From: Brugia malayi
Lineage: Eukaryota; Nematoda; Chromadorea; Rhabditida; Onchocercidae
Direction: 5' to 3'
Assembly: GCF_000002995.4 (NCBI RefSeq)
Contig: NW_025062477.1
Span: 4,436,649 to 4,500,648 of the forward strand
DNA length: 64,000 bases
Shown: positions 37,526 through 52,410 of the stretch, one piece after another
Layout of the letters: each line of letters opens with the position of its first letter
Numbering within the stretch: the first letter of the stretch is position 1
Translations under genes and position numbers: made by a program
The notes under the pieces: generated by a model
The model's input: only the letters and a program-made list of their open reading frames with translations
What the model was told of the DNA's origin: nothing
The model's database searches: none

Positions 37526-40500
37526 TTAAACCCGTTGATCAATCACAGTAATATATGTCGGAGGTACATATATAGGCACTTCGGTTTCATCGCCATCGAA
37601 TAAGCCAACAGCTTGAAAACGACTGATGTCGTAAATCGACGGACAGTAGACAGTGAGTCGGATATTAAAAATCTGAGTACAACCAAAAGCTATTGTTGCA
37701 TGCATACGTGAACGATCAGCTATAATCAATGGTTGCAATACTAATGAGGAATGAGCATATGAACTCGATGAAGCTGTGTTTTGTGGTTGAAATCCTGGAA
37801 CGTTGGTACTTCCCGAATCTACGATCTGCTTTCGAATCAGAGTGGGATCCAGAAAATGAATTGTTACTGTACAACTTCGACGATGCAGAAAATCATCATT
37901 CGTTACTGTTATCTGCACTGGTATTTGGCACGACCTGAATATTAAATAATTTCAAAAAAAAGTCATATTTTAGACAATAAATATGTAAATTTCTTGAACA
38001 ATGAATACATAAATTTCATATCAGCAAAATTTACCTTTCATTGCTAAAATTGTGATACGTTATGGGTGAAGATGTCGATATATTGCAAATAAAAGCAAAT
38101 AGATTTTTATCTGAAGAAATACGTTTTGTTTCCAGGAGATTTTGACTCGACTGTTCTATCGAAAATTGACGAAGAATATGATGCGTACAAAACGGCACCG
38201 AACAACCAAGCGGAAATGGGTTTGGCATAAAGTTCTCACCGAACACTAAAAAACATGATTCTTGGATTGCCTGAACAGAAACTCGTTGATTTAATACATT
38301 AAATTGACCTCACTTTTTTACTCAAAATTGTAACATGCCATCGATATTTATCAGTCTACCCAGTAACATGAAACACGATATTTGTCTTGATAAACATCCT
38401 TTCAAAAATTTTTTCAGAAATCACTGCTGTAATTGCCACTGTCACAAAAAAATGTTTTCGTTTTTTTTAAACCGTCGAACCGTTCGTCATAATACTAATA
38501 ATTAATGATTAATCATAATTACTATTATTATTATTATCAATTATAATAACAGTAATAAATAATGGTAATAGCTTAATGATAAAATTTACCAGTAGAGGTA
38601 GTGCCATCGCTATTAACAACATTAGCTTTCCACAGGACTGCAAAAAACAAATCAAGTTCAGGAACTGTTGTATTCTCATCTTCTGTACATTGTTTTGATG
38701 AAGATACAGCATCGAATATTTCAGATGGACGGTCAGGAGGACTAGACCATTCCGGAATATCAGCAATTTCATCGCAAAACCATAACGATACTGCTCCTTC
38801 ATGTCCATTGATCATAAATGGTATACTGTCTGTTTGTTCACTTTCCAGTTCCACTAAATGTTGAGTTAAAATTACATTTCCAAGAAATTTCACATTTGAG
38901 TAAATAAACAAAACATCTATAATTCTGTAATTGCCAAAAACTTATTTGTTCTTATTTGTCTAATTTTTCCTATCATTTCTGTCTTATACTACTACATATA
39001 CTTCCTAATAGAAGCAATCTATTTACCTCGACGCCTTTGCAACGGATGCAGAAAAATCTGCGGTAAAGAATTTTGGCATGTTTTCGAAGTGAGATTTATC
39101 TTGGAATGAGCAATCAACAACCGTATTTTAATTAGTTCAATTTTGGCGAGTAAAGAACTACGACTTGGTATAAGATTACGGAGCTGCAAAACGCATGCAC
39201 CAGTGGCACGATCAACAAGCCTAAAAGCAGAAACAATTACAAAGTTAGATCTATTTGTCAACAAAATAGTTAACAGTATAGACATTTAAGAAATTACCTT
39301 AATGAAGTTTCTAAAATTACACGAGCATCAATCATGATTACATGTCGCTGTTCTCTGACCATACAATTATCACCGCGATAATAGCAAATCAATAATATGT
39401 TAAGTCCAAGAGACTCCGTAGTAGGAGCTCGAACTGCTAACTGTAATCTGAAATTGACAGAAATGACAAAAACAATAGCTTTTTTTTGGCACCGTATAAT
39501 AATAAGTGAGCAATTTTTATTGACAACTATATTTAACCTTAATGTAACAAAACGAAAAACTAGAGGATTCCAAACTTTCCCAAAAAATTGAAAGTTTTCT
39601 GCATTTTCTCAGAAAAGCAAAATCAAAAACTGCATATATAATAAGACGATGTCCAGCTAACTTAACTAAAAAAAAAGAACAAAATTATAAATGTTCAAAA
39701 GACGTAAGAATTTTAACCTTTTCTTTTGACCTGTAGCAATAGCGCCATGCTTTAAGTTAAAAACACCAACTGCAACGTCTATAGCAGATGCAGTACATTT
39801 CACAGATCGAAATGTACTACTTTCTGGACATTCTTCTTCATAAACTGAAATCAATTCCGGATGATCAGTAACTATGCAAAAAGCTTCCACAGGTACTACA
39901 CCTATATTGCTCACGTCACAATTAAATCGACAAATTTGGCCACAGAATGCCATTAATCGTCGTTTTAGTGGCAAATCAATTTCAACCAATGGCCACTGCT
40001 CTTTTGTTACTTCTGCAGTTAAGCGGTAATCCTCTCCGTATAAGAGTGATGTTTTCTGGAAAAGAATTTATCCTACATTATGTATTCTTAATGTTCTTTT
40101 CTTTCAGTATTAATCATATTTACATCCGTGATTTCCTTCACCAAATTATCATAAAATATTGGAACTTCAAGTCTACAAGTCTACAAAAGAATTTTTGTTC
40201 TCAAATTTTATTACTGTCTAATAGATAGTTTCTAAATTAATGTCTTAGAAAAAAAAAATCAACACAAACTTTTCGAAAGTTAAAGTATCACTCTGGAAAT
40301 TTAACCTCTTTCTTGGAGTTATTCATTCGCGGTCCACGAATATTAAGTGGAGTCGAGTATGTAACATTGATTTCGTCAACTACGAGATTAAAAGACAAAC
40401 TGTGTACTCGCATCCTATCAATATCTTTTTTAGGAACAACAGATAATTCAAGAGGAATCCAATCACACTTCGGTTCTAAAGTAATCTGAAAAGAATTGAT

Positions 40501-43500
40501 TAGCTTAGATTAAGGCAAAGGGTGGCATTTTTGAAATTTCGAATAAAAGTTCGAAAAGTACAGGTGTTGACAAAGAAGCTAAATTTATGATACTTCGATG
40601 CACTTTACAGATATTCTAGTTTCACGTCTGTTAAAATGCAGGATAAAAATACATAAGCAAAAACGATGAACAAAGGATAAATTGCAACTAACTTTGTCAG
40701 TAAAAGTTTGCAAATACATCGTCGGTTCAGCTAATACTTCCAAATGAATATTTTCCAAAATCAAGGGAATATCCAAAGGATTTTTTAACGAGAGTATTAT
40801 TCGCATTCTTTCCAAAGGTGGAGCAAAAGGTATCTAAATTATAAATGTATGATTTATAACAAAATCCTAAACAAACCTAACAAAAATATTGTAAAAGAAG
40901 TTAATTTAAATGATTAAAATGGGGAAAATGAGTTTTACTGCCAACATTATGTTACAACGAACAAAACTTGAACCTTAGAATTATCTGTAGAAGCTGTACG
41001 AACAGTCCCTGTTTCTCGAAAACCAGCAAAAGAACCTGTTATTGCGAAATACGCAGCTTTTGACAAATTTACCCATACGTCCTTATTATTCTTCTGAAAA
41101 AGAGTGAAAAAATTCATAGCTGTAGATGAGAAAGTTTTTTACAAGCATATGACTACAAGATGAGAAGAAAGGAAATGAACGAACCAAAGTTTCCATATTT
41201 GTGATCAATTCAGGTATTAATTCAATCGGACGTTCTCCGTAAATGACAACAATATTTTGAATATCTACTAGAGGTACTACCATCACCTCATGAGTTCGAG
41301 TACTGTTACAGTGTTTCAGAAGTTGCAAGTAATGTTTGAGAAAAAGTTGTTGCTGATCAGGGTGTTGCACTGATTGAGATTTTATCAAAGGAAAGCACCA
41401 CGACAAGGCTTCTTCTTTCTGATCACTTTCATTAGCTAATGTATAAAGAATATGATCCTAAAATATCATATTATTTAATCAAATCAATACTAATGCTTAA
41501 CATAGCTATACCTCTACACTACTGTTGGGATTGTGACAATCAATACACGCTTGTATTTCGTGAAATTCTCCTTAACTCTTACAGAAATAATAGTAAGAAG
41601 AAATGCTTCTTATAAATTCAGATAATCCTTAGTTTTCTAGATAAAATCAGAATTTTTTACCAATCAATCATTTTAAAACGCTGACATGCCCCTCACTATT
41701 ATTTACTAGCATTATCTGGAATACTCTGCAGGTTGATGTGGATTTCATAAGCATAAATTCCTTCAAACTGGAATTCAGGCACTTACTTCTGCAAAAACCC
41801 AACGTTTGGAAAGATACTCAGGAAGAGCACGTTTATAGCATTCCATGGATAATTGTTTCTGACCAGCCTTAGACATCCGATGTCCAGCTAATACGTAATG
41901 GAAAGCCATTTTTCGACGCATCTTGGCATTTCCGAAATAAACACTCGCCCTTTCCAGCAAAACACCACTGAATAAGTCATCATCCTGTCAAAGAAATAAT
42001 CATTTTTTTCGTAACTAATTCTTCTATAGTTTATGCTACATAGTTTAAAAAAAAAAACACTTCTGCTCCAATTCAAAACTCAACATTAGCAGAAAAAAAA
42101 ATGAACTAACCGAATTCGTTAGTTTCAGAAGTTGAGTGCATGCTTCGACATATAATTCCATTGTTGAGAGTATTAATGCACTTAAAATAGCAGCTCGCAT
42201 TGTTAAGACTGGTTTTCTGGAAAAATATTGGACTCATCAATTTAAAGAAAATGTTACATGACAATTCTTGAAAACTTTATGTTTAAGTTCATCATGTTCA
42301 TTTTTGACCCCTTCCTCTTCCTCTACCTTGTTTATTTTTTTTTTTTCTTCTTCCATCCCTCATTCATTTTCCCGTAAATAACTTCTGAAGTGTTGAATGT
42401 AAAAAAATGAAAGAAAATAAGAGATTGGTTTTGTCAGTGTCTGAAAATTTTTAACAGTTACAGGCTAACTGTTGTATAAAAGTTGATCGCATCGTCCATG
42501 TAATGTTGTGGATATTGCTTCGCAGTAATATGAGATGTACTTAAAAATAAACTTAATGCTGCCATTTCCTGAAATAGAAACGATATTCAATTCTCTCGCG
42601 AAAATTTGTAATCCTTTACTATCGAAAGTATCGAAATTATGACCCCATTTCTAATTTAATTCAAAATCTTCTTAAAAAAAGGCAATTGATACTCACAAGT
42701 GCTCCAGCATTGTACAGCCAAGCCTGATCCACAGCAAATTCTTTCCTAACCGTCTGGTAAAGTTGATATGCATAAGAGTAAAGCCCAAAAATAAAACAAA
42801 GATCGGCTAGTAGTCTAACTTGCATTTCGCCACTATCTCGTGCATAACTAAAATTAAAACTGCTTGTATTTTCTATTTAAAATAAAACTTTGACTCATGC
42901 ATTATCTATGTGAAAGAAATTTTTAAAAGTTTAGCCTATTAGGAAGAAAATAAATTATGAAAGAAAAAGCTTTGTAAAGGAACTTCGATACTGAATAAAA
43001 GAAGCTAACACTGAAACAAAAAAGAATAACAAAACTAAAAGAACCAAAATCACAATCAATAATGAAAAATTGCAATCAAAATGTAAAAAGTTTTCATACG
43101 TTATTGATGTAGCCTGTTGAGTTGCTGCTGTTCCAAACCACTTCCGTACCCCGGTAGTTAACGATTTACTTATTCCTCGACGCGCAATGGCCTGTTCATT
43201 AAGAGTGCGCATTTGCCGCTCTACCCATGGTAATAGAGCATTGTGAATCATATATTCCATCATTTTTGTAACACTTTCACGATCATCATAGCTGAGATAC
43301 TGTCCATGAAGTCCATTGGAAACAGAGTCAAAACTGGCAAAGCTATCATTATTCTGCTCTGTTACAGATGAATCATTTGATGAGATCTGAAAAAAAAAAA
43401 AAAAAAGCCGTTTTAAAATGAAAGTGAAAACTACAAAAAATTTCGAATTCTATTAGTAGATGAAACTTATGCATTTCTATAAATATATATCCATATAAAC

Positions 43501-46500
43501 TTACATAAGTAACTTAACTATCTAAAACAAACATCTACTATAGAAAACCAGAACAATTCTGAAAATAAAAAATGTTCTATAAGACCAAAAATTCTGTGAG
43601 CAAATTCGTATATGCTTCATGTGCATTTTCACTGAAAGGGAATCTTGATTGCTTATTGGTCTGGTAGTTCTCAGAGCAAAGATAATAAATTTCAAAATTG
43701 CTAAATCAATAAGCAAACAAAGTTCCTCTGAAATACAAATAAGTCGATTTCGTATGAAACGGTACTAATTCGTTAGCAAAAACGAGAACATACCAAGCCA
43801 TCAGTTAATCCCACTGTTTTTGAAAGAACTTTATATTTAGCAAGTTGTAATCCTTTTTTCAATCCACGATATTTCGATTCCAAATGTGCACGCCACGGAT
43901 CCGTTAATTCATCATCATATTTTGAATTCATTTTGAGCAAGTAACAATTCTGAATACCGAACTGCGTAGTAATTGCTGAAAACACTGAAGACGACCTAAA
44001 AAGATGAAAATACATTTCCTTATTGGAATTTATGATCCTGGCACTAACTGTTTCTTGAAGGACTAAGAAAAAAAAACCAAAGGTGCTAATGATAGCTACT
44101 GGTTTCTATTACAAACTTGCTCAATTCAGTAATGCATTCTCAGGTTGGACCAAGAAGTTATGCAAAGTGACTCCTAATAAAAACAAACTTCAGGAATGGA
44201 AAGACAACCGATCACCTCGACGATCCATTTCCTGACGATTCGTCGTCTAGAATTAAGAAATATTTGAAAATATTTGGAAGCATCCATCTGGGCATTGCAC
44301 AGTACGCCGGCCCAATAGCAAAGGCATTCTGTCCACACTGCAACATAAATTACGTTAAAAATGTTGAAAATCTATGTTAAAAATCTCTAAATCTATGTAA
44401 ATTCTCAACTCCAAGAATAAGACCTAGATTTAGAAACAGCATTCTGCTGTTTCCTTCTTAATCTTATCTTTAACTGAGATTTTATAACAGATAAAGAGAT
44501 ACGAAGCGATTAACGAGAGAGTCAAAAATGAAATGATGACAAAAAGTGCAGAAAAAATGGTAAGGGAGGTAACACTATAAAATACATGCCAATTGAGTGT
44601 TTTAAATAGAAACTTTAAATATTTCAAATATAAATTCGCAGCCTAATTATACGAGTGTCTCCTTTTATCATCAAACTATACGATCTAACTTTCCATCAAG
44701 GTGTTCATAATATTCAGTTATTCACTATTTTTAATGCAATCAATGCTTCGTCCACTTTCGACTTGCTTTAAGAAGGTCAAAAATTTCAGCTTGCATATTT
44801 TATTATCAAAAACTATTTATATGACGCACAGATATCTTAGAATATCTCTTATGAATTGTGAAGTAAATTTTTTGATTCATTTCAGAATGTAATATGATAC
44901 TGTTGAAAAAACAAATCAGTAGTTCCACATTTACATCTCATAAACAATAAACCTAAATGTACACACATATATGCACACTGCAGGCAGACAGCACACATAT
45001 ACCCATAAAACATCAATTTAACTGGTCGATTGAAAAAAGGGGAAGAATCGATCGAATCATGATTATTGGACTATTGATTTTATCTTCACTTTGTCTTTTC
45101 ATCGTTTACAGTGACTGAACTGTGTATACAATCCAAATATAATCTGATAATGTAATAGTGAATCATTCAGGAAATTACTGTTTACTAATGTTAAAATACC
45201 AATGAAATTAAACGTAGTACTTCCTGTGCTTTACAGGAAGTGAATATTTATGAATTGGTTAGTATATAATAAAATTCCTACAAATTAACACAATTATTTA
45301 ATATTTTCTCTCCAATTATTAAATATTGATTGAACAAATCAGAAAAACTTTTTTCAAAAAATCAGAAAAACTACAAATAACTCTGTTAACTTAATAAATA
45401 TATACTATTTATTAACCAGCATTTATTTCCCCCAAAAATATTCACTTTCTTTCTGGCAAAACCATTTTATTTCATTTACATTCATGCAGTGCAAAACGTC
45501 AAAAGGATCCATTCATATAGACATTGGTTAATGATGCTACCGAATCGTACCATCTTTTTTTTTCACGAAAAAGAAAATATCTACTTCTAAACTGAAAATG
45601 TTAAGGCTTATCAGCAATCAAAATGTAATTTCTGGAAAGTAATAAAATATAATAAGCATAAATTCAATATGGCTAAATAAAATAACTTCAAAACCTCAAA
45701 AATGCTATTAAAATCGCCCCTTTAACATGATGAAACAAAAAAATTAAGGTGCAACATTATCTCAAGATCCACCGCTTCCAACAAATAAACATCTAACGGC
45801 AACACTTTTACTCATGTCTGTGAATGAGACCAACATAAAAGTGAATGTAATGAAGTGAATCTAATCAAGCAAAAAACGTCACTTAATTACAATGAGAAAC
45901 AGTTGACCTTTGTCAGTATAAAAATTTGTTTTTGGAATCAGAACTAGATGAACAAGTTAACTAAACCACAGACGTGACAACAACATCAATACAATTTTTC
46001 TTCGGTAAAACTAGATCATATTTTAATTCAGAAACTTGTTGAAAACATTTAGTAACGGCTGTGATTTCGGAAATCGTGTTTGACACGCACTAGGCTTCTA
46101 TCAGCGCAGATTAATAATATGTAGTCTATGTTCTCTTCATTCTTCAAATAAACATCAAAATAACAGTTCTTACCTGTTGCTGATGCTGAATATTAATCAA
46201 TTTCGATAATTCTTCTACTGGATCCTCATCATCGGTAGAAACGACAAATAAGCAACCAAGGTAAGTTCGAAGGAATTCGTGCTCTGCCGGCTCGGACCAT
46301 TTCAGCAAAGTTTCACTGTAAAATATACTTAAATTAAATCTACTAATCTAGTAAAAATTTTGTTCAATAATCTGTTAGATGAGCTACAAAAATATGACAA
46401 TTCAATTATTCGCATTTTAAGGTCCAATGCGAAATAACACAATCCTGCAATAAAACACGCCTGAAAGCAATGGAAGCAAATCCAGGATCGGAATCTGATG

Positions 46501-47517
46501 TGGATGCAACCGATGATGTAGCTTCATGTAATACAGAAGGTAGAACAGTTAAACTTAGAAGGAATCCATCTCGCCGAAGATCTCGAAAATCAAAGAATAT
46601 ACGCGATGTTACCGAGGAGCCTGACGGATCCTAAAATTCAAATTTGAAATGAAGACGTGATATTTGAGAAAAGTGAAAAATCTTTCTCTTATAGATATTA
46701 CTTCTAATCGAACACATCACCAAGAAAATTTCGAAAAACTATTCATGGATAAAGTTAGCTTAAACTAATGAAGATTTAATGTTCTACTGCTTCCAATTAT
46801 AAACAATTAAAGGTGCTGCAACAGCTATTTCGAACAAACCAGAATCATCGTTTTCCAGATAAAAGCATTTTTCTAATTGTGGAGAACTTTGACATTAAAG
46901 ATAAAAGATTAGTTCTCTTTTAACCGCAACATTTTCATCCTGTTTAACTTCAAGTTTATTTAATCCATATAAAAATACTATGAACTTTTTTGCTTTACCT
47001 ATGATCACTATATATTGTAAGATTCCACCTCACAGTTAATTCATCTATCAACTATATTTCCATATTTTATTTATTAATTTAACTTTTTCAAAACTTATTC
47101 CATAATGTCTTATAGTGCAGGTCAACACTTGAATATCTACCAAGTCATTGATAAATATACGATTTTTGTTGTCCTACATGTGAGAAAGATGGGGAAGAAC
47201 AATGAGACGCAGTAATTTAGTGCTAAATTTTGTTGTAAGCTATTCAGATCACTGATTATTAACAGTTTCTGATTTTAATTCATCTTTATTGTCTGTCCCA
47301 TTCAATTTTTATAATCCAGGAATTTCAACTTATATTTTGTCTTAATTTATTGAAAGCATGATTAAAAACTAACCTTTACTGTGCAATTGACAGTTGCAAA
47401 TGGCAAAAGTAAGTCGGTAAAGCTAAGATTATTCTTAATAGCGATACGTTCCACAGCATCAGATGTTAGAACAGCTAATAGGGGACTGAATCCTTGACGA
47501 ATCTGCTCTCCTAACAT
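37526..47517 (-). CDS. TRAPPC8: TRAPP complex subunit 8 (TRAPPC8/Trs85)
   Basis: Twenty exons from 47517 to 37526 join into about 1302 residues (human about 1435). The subunit defines TRAPPIII, which activates the Rab1/Ypt1 GTPase at early Golgi and in autophagosome formation. Family blocks in order: the N-terminus (MLGEQIRQGFSPLLAVLTSD, then IKNNLSFTDLLLPF), EHEFLRTYLGCLFVVSTDDE (exon 3), PRWMLPNIFKYFLILDDE (exon 4), DPWRAHLESKY (exon 5), ARRGISKSLTTGVRKWFG (exon 6), DLCFIFGLYSYAYQLYQTV with DQAWLYNAGAL (exon 7), WVFAE-DHILYTL (exons 10-11), and the beta-rich trunk to YVPPTYITVIDQRV. All phases agree, but exon 2 to 3 needs a GC donor at 46460-46459. The largest intron (44338-46173) shows no nested gene. 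A TTTTTCAG acceptor 73 bases before the ATG could be a leader splice site. Confidence 0.93.
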
Positions 47518-48777
47518 CGATTTTCAACAGAACACCGTGAGGAACTTCAATAGAACACCCTACCGCTTAAGAAAAAACTTACGAAAACTCCTGAAAAATA
47601 AGAAATGAATTAAACTACTATCCACGAAATGCGATGAAAGTGATTTTCGGTTCCTCTGCTAAATGCTTTATTCATCTATTAGCGAATATACGAATGAGTT
47701 AATGTTTAGAAAATAAAAGCAAAAAAAAAAAAAACGATCGAAAGTGTCCTCATAATGCTATTTCTATCTATTGGAATTAGAAAATATATTCCCTCACACA
47801 TATACATCAAACACAAAATCGATCCATACGAAGTATACATTCTTCCTTAACCGATTAGACAAACATCGGAATGAAAAAGGATGAAAATTGCAAGGAATTT
47901 AAAGTAATAAATTTAACATTAAAAGTGTAAAAACATGCAATCAGACAAATATAGAAAATCATGAGTGACATAAATAATAACGTACATTAGAAATAGAAGA
48001 AATAAATTTGTTAAAAATCTTTTTAAGCAAATTAGTTTTATCTTGAAAAATTAACTGTTAACACTAATTATATAAATGGTATAATTTCCTCTGTATAAAA
48101 TGAATTACCATAAATTTTTTAATTTAACCAATTTAACAGCTATCGTTGTCGCTTAACGCGTCATCTCAGTGAATCAATGTGATGCAAAACATTTGCGTAA
48201 CTCTGACGGTAACGTTACTCTTCTTCTTTTGTCTCATCGTTATTGGAAATTTTTTTATGTGATACAATTGTAAAAGCATAGTGAAGAGAAAGTACCAGGC
48301 GTAGAAAATTTGATTAAATTTGATATGTAACTTTTCTTCATAAAAGAATACACCAATCTTTATTCAGAAAAATTAAAAAATTTTGAAGTCCTACCAGAGT
48401 AAGATTTGCATGTTTCCCAAACTTAAATTAAATAAGGATGACATGTAGTACGTAATAATGATGATTTTTCTTAGCGTGAAAAAAAACTGAAAGAACACGT
48501 GTACGTATATAACCTTACTTTTATTAACAGTAATTATCATTTTAGCATGGAAAAAATGACATATTCGATATGATATCAGTAATCTTTAATAATGGTTGTG
48601 ATAATAGCGGTTGAATATATCAAACCTTTGACATCAGTAATCAATAATGTTTTGTTTATCAACTAATATATACAATATAAATCGGAGAAAATAGTCCTTC
48701 ATGCAGAAGAAGAGTGTACGGTTTGTGTCTTTTCGATGATTCGTTGTAATAACTCGTTGCCATCGTCAGAGGGTTTT

Positions 48778-48958
48778 CACCTGGCTAATGCCATAATAAG
48801 ATTCTCTCTCACCTGGTTAAATGCTACAATAAGGTTCTCTCTTACCTGGTTAAATGCTACAATAAGGTTCTCTCTCACCTGGTTGAATACCACAATAAGG
48901 TTCTCTTTCATCTGGTTGAATATCATAATAAAGTTCTCTCTCACCTGGTTAAATATCA
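48778..48958. repeat. 33-bp minisatellite, about 5.5 copies
   Basis: Copies begin at 48778, 48810, 48843, 48876, 48909 and 48942 (partial). The unit reads CACCTGGTTAAATGCTACAA then TAAGGTTCTCTCT; the first copy is 32 bases. Because the unit is 11 codons long, both strands stay open through the array (ATIRFSLTWLN on plus, NQVRENLIVAF on minus). The frames outside the array are not coding-like, so this is probably a non-coding minisatellite. Confidence 0.9.
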
Positions 48959-51900
48959 ATATTTCTCTGTGCTTCCGATCTATTTTTGCCCGTACATATT
49001 AATATCATTAATGTCTCATTTATCATATCAGAGGTTTGGACATCTTCATAAATATTTGTCAGTGTACACAAAGTTATAATCTATTTGTATACCTCACTGT
49101 CTCCTTATGAAATTTGCTATGATTAGAAATTAAAATTTGAAATTATTTTTGAAAGATTCAAGCAAAATGTACAATTTGATAAATTTTACAAAAAAGCACA
49201 GTATTTATTATCAAGTTTTTTTTTTTTTTTTTTTTTTTCATCACAAGAAATAAAAAATGATGATAACTTTACGAGAATTTTGTAATAATTTGTATATATA
49301 ATTGAATGAACAACAAACATTTTATATTATTCCGAAGAAATGGAATTTTTCTTTGAATCATAAAATTTATTTTAAATTTAATCAAAATATAATTTTAAAA
49401 TATAATAGACATAATCAATATATGCTTGTATAGGTAAATTCATCACTTTGCTTAATTACAATGATTCAATAACATTAGAAAATTCATAATTGTTGGTAAA
49501 AAAGCAAAATGCTATTGATTACTTCGATAAACAATTTTGTTTTCTCACTTAATTTATTTTTTTTCCACTGAAAACTATTGATTTTATATAATAAATATTT
49601 CAAAATCTCTCTTCAATCATTCTGGAAAATTCATTTCAAAAACTTTTCTCTCTTATCGATAACAATTTTAGTTAGAAATAATTTTGCATAGTAGAAGTGA
49701 ATAACGTCTCCTTACATTGTTCAATTTATGATCATTTTCGATTTTTCTAACTTTTTTTTTCCTCTTTCTCTCTTTTTCTATTTCTAATTATATTTTCCGA
49801 ATTATAATAGCAATAGAAACGAACATGTTTGAGGGGAATGTTTGAATTCTTTTAGTTATCAGTTTGTTTGTGATAATTTTTACACCGCCTTTAGAATCTA
49901 AATGTCTCTTTAGATCTTTTTTTTTTTTTTTTTTTGATTTTTTTTCAGAGAAAAATATCAGGTTAATAGTTGCAATTTGCAATAAAATTTGAGAATTTTT
50001 TCGAAAAATTATTGATTGGAATTTTGAAATTGAATTGTCGAAGAATTTTCATTGCACATACAAACAATAATGCAATTTCATTCCTACTTTTTTTCAATAC
50101 TAACCAACCATATAGCATTACAATTTCATGTTTATTTCAAGCTAATTTATATCTTTTCATATTTCAAGCTAATCACTCCTATTTTCTTTATGATAAACTT
50201 TTATTATAAATTTTCTATGTAATAAATAAAATTAGTGAATGAATAAAGCTTTTATCATAAATTCTTCTATGCAAATTTCAATTGCAAAATAATAATTTTT
50301 TAACTAATGTTTTTTTTTTTTGCATCAAAAATTTTTTCCAACTTTATTCTTTTGTCTTTTTTCTTACTCTTTGATTTGTATTTATACTAATCTATGACAT
50401 TTTCTCTTCCTCTCTCTTCCATTTCAAATTATTATATCAAAATCTTGAAAGAAAAAAAAAAAAAAAAGAAAAGAAAAGAAAGAAAACAAAGTTAAGAGTA
50501 ATCATTTGCTATCTTTTACAAACATTGTAAATGTATCATCTTGTTACATAAATATCACAAATAATTCAATCCCTTCCTTCTATTTATCGTCATAAATTAC
50601 ATCGCAAACATTTACATATCGTTAGTTATCTTTTCTTTCCGTCTTACTCTTCTCAATATCATATCATATCATATCAATGCCATATCATTCATCCATCCTT
50701 TGAGCTCTCATGTCTTATGCATCATAAAATATTTTAAATGATTGAATTTTATATTTTTATTTGTGGACAGTTTCTGTGAAATGAATTTACTTCATCCATA
50801 CGAGAACTTTTCATTTTGAATGAATAATTTTTCATGAAATAATCACATTTTAACAGATAGATTCTTATTTTTTAAATATATTATTAAAATTCCTATTTTT
50901 TGATCTTATTATTATTTTTTTTTTTAAATATATGATTAAATTTTCATATTCATCACTTCTAAGATGACTTATTCACATATGTCATATACCTAAATGGCAT
51001 TATTTGAATGTTACTCCTTCTCTCTCTCTCAAACTACTTTATTCATTTTGAAATGACATTCTAATTGTTGAAGTTTAAAGAGTTCCGAAAATAGAGTAAT
51101 ACCCTCGAAGTCATAAAGAATTGAAATTTTAATTATCTCTCTAAAAATGACTGTTTATGGGCAAAAAAAAAAAAAAAAGAAATTAATTGCGATTATTATG
51201 TAGTAATTTATAAGTGTTCCGTAATTGTTGTACACTTTAAATATTTTGTACAATAGCAATATTTTATTCATTTCTGTGACCGTAATATAATTTAGTATTT
51301 CCTTTTCGAGAATATAATATGGAAATTAAAAAAAAAAAAACCAAATTCTTTTTTGTATATTTCAAATTAAATCTGAATTTTTACACAGTGCTACACTTAG
51401 TAACATTATAAAAAGTCAAAAATCTACAGATAAGAATGTAAGCCTTTTATAAAGTTTATTTGATATAATACTTGTTTCTCCAATTTTTTTATCAGTGAAA
51501 TATATTAATTTATTATATGTAAGTAATATTATACTTTGTAATATTATACTTTAGTTATTTCAATAATGATTCATGCTTACTTAATCATTTATTAAATAAA
51601 ATATTGTCATATTTATTCTTTGCAAAGTGATCAACATCTACCATTTAAAGATTGTTTTCTCATAATTCTGAAAAAAAAAGAAAAAATTTTTTTTTTGTCT
51701 TTAAATTATTACCCTTTAAAGTATATAATCACTTTCACTTCTACTTTACACAGTTTTTATTGTGATCATCAAGACAACAACTTTAACACAAATTGATTGA
51801 TTCGTGAAAATTTCATAACTTGTTTAAATGCATTTTTTTTTATTAGTGCTTTTTGTATGAGCTTTTGTATTTTGCTTATATCATTTGGGTCGATAGCTGT

Positions 51901-52176
51901 TAGATTGATGACACATTGCTGCACACAATGCTTGTTTTCATCACTTCTTTCAAAAATCATAGTAGAATTCAATTTTCATTTCAAAACGAATACCCTCCCC
52001 CTCTCCCCTCCCCCTCCCCTCCTCCTCTTTTAATCGTTTTATCTTTTATGTCCTCATTGTATATATTATACATGTTTGCTTATCTGTTAAAACGCATTAA
52101 TGTATTTTGTATATGTTTAAAAGTTAACAAAAGCATTATTTTGTATTTAAAAATAGCCTAGAAAGTTTTGTTTAAT

Positions 52177-52318
52177 GATGATGATGATGATGATAATAGT
52201 TTTGAAAAATTATGACGAGTTAATTTATAATGATGATTTAAAGAACGATTCGATGATGATGATGATAATTTTGAAAAATAATGAAAGCTAGTTTATAACG
52301 ATGATTTGAAGAACGATT
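52177..52318. repeat. Imperfect ~72-bp tandem duplication seeded by GAT repeats
   Basis: Copies at about 52177-52250 and 52251-52318 share GATGATGATGATAA, TTTTGAAAAAT, TTTATAA and GATTT-AAGAACGATT in the same order, with scattered differences. Confidence 0.8.
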
Positions 52319-52410
52319 TTTGAGATCGATTTTATATGTATGCTTCATTTGTTTATGTTTTTGTTTGAAAAATGAAAAAGACAGGAAAGTGGAACATTTT
52401 TATGCTTCTC

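Noticed and set aside
38601..38864. Plus-strand 87-codon frame
   Set aside because: Antisense shadow of TRAPPC8 exon 19, which matches phase and family.
48736..49002. Open frame across the 33-bp repeat as a repeat-protein gene
   Set aside because: The frame exists only because the repeat unit is 33 bases; both strands are open and flanks are not coding-like.
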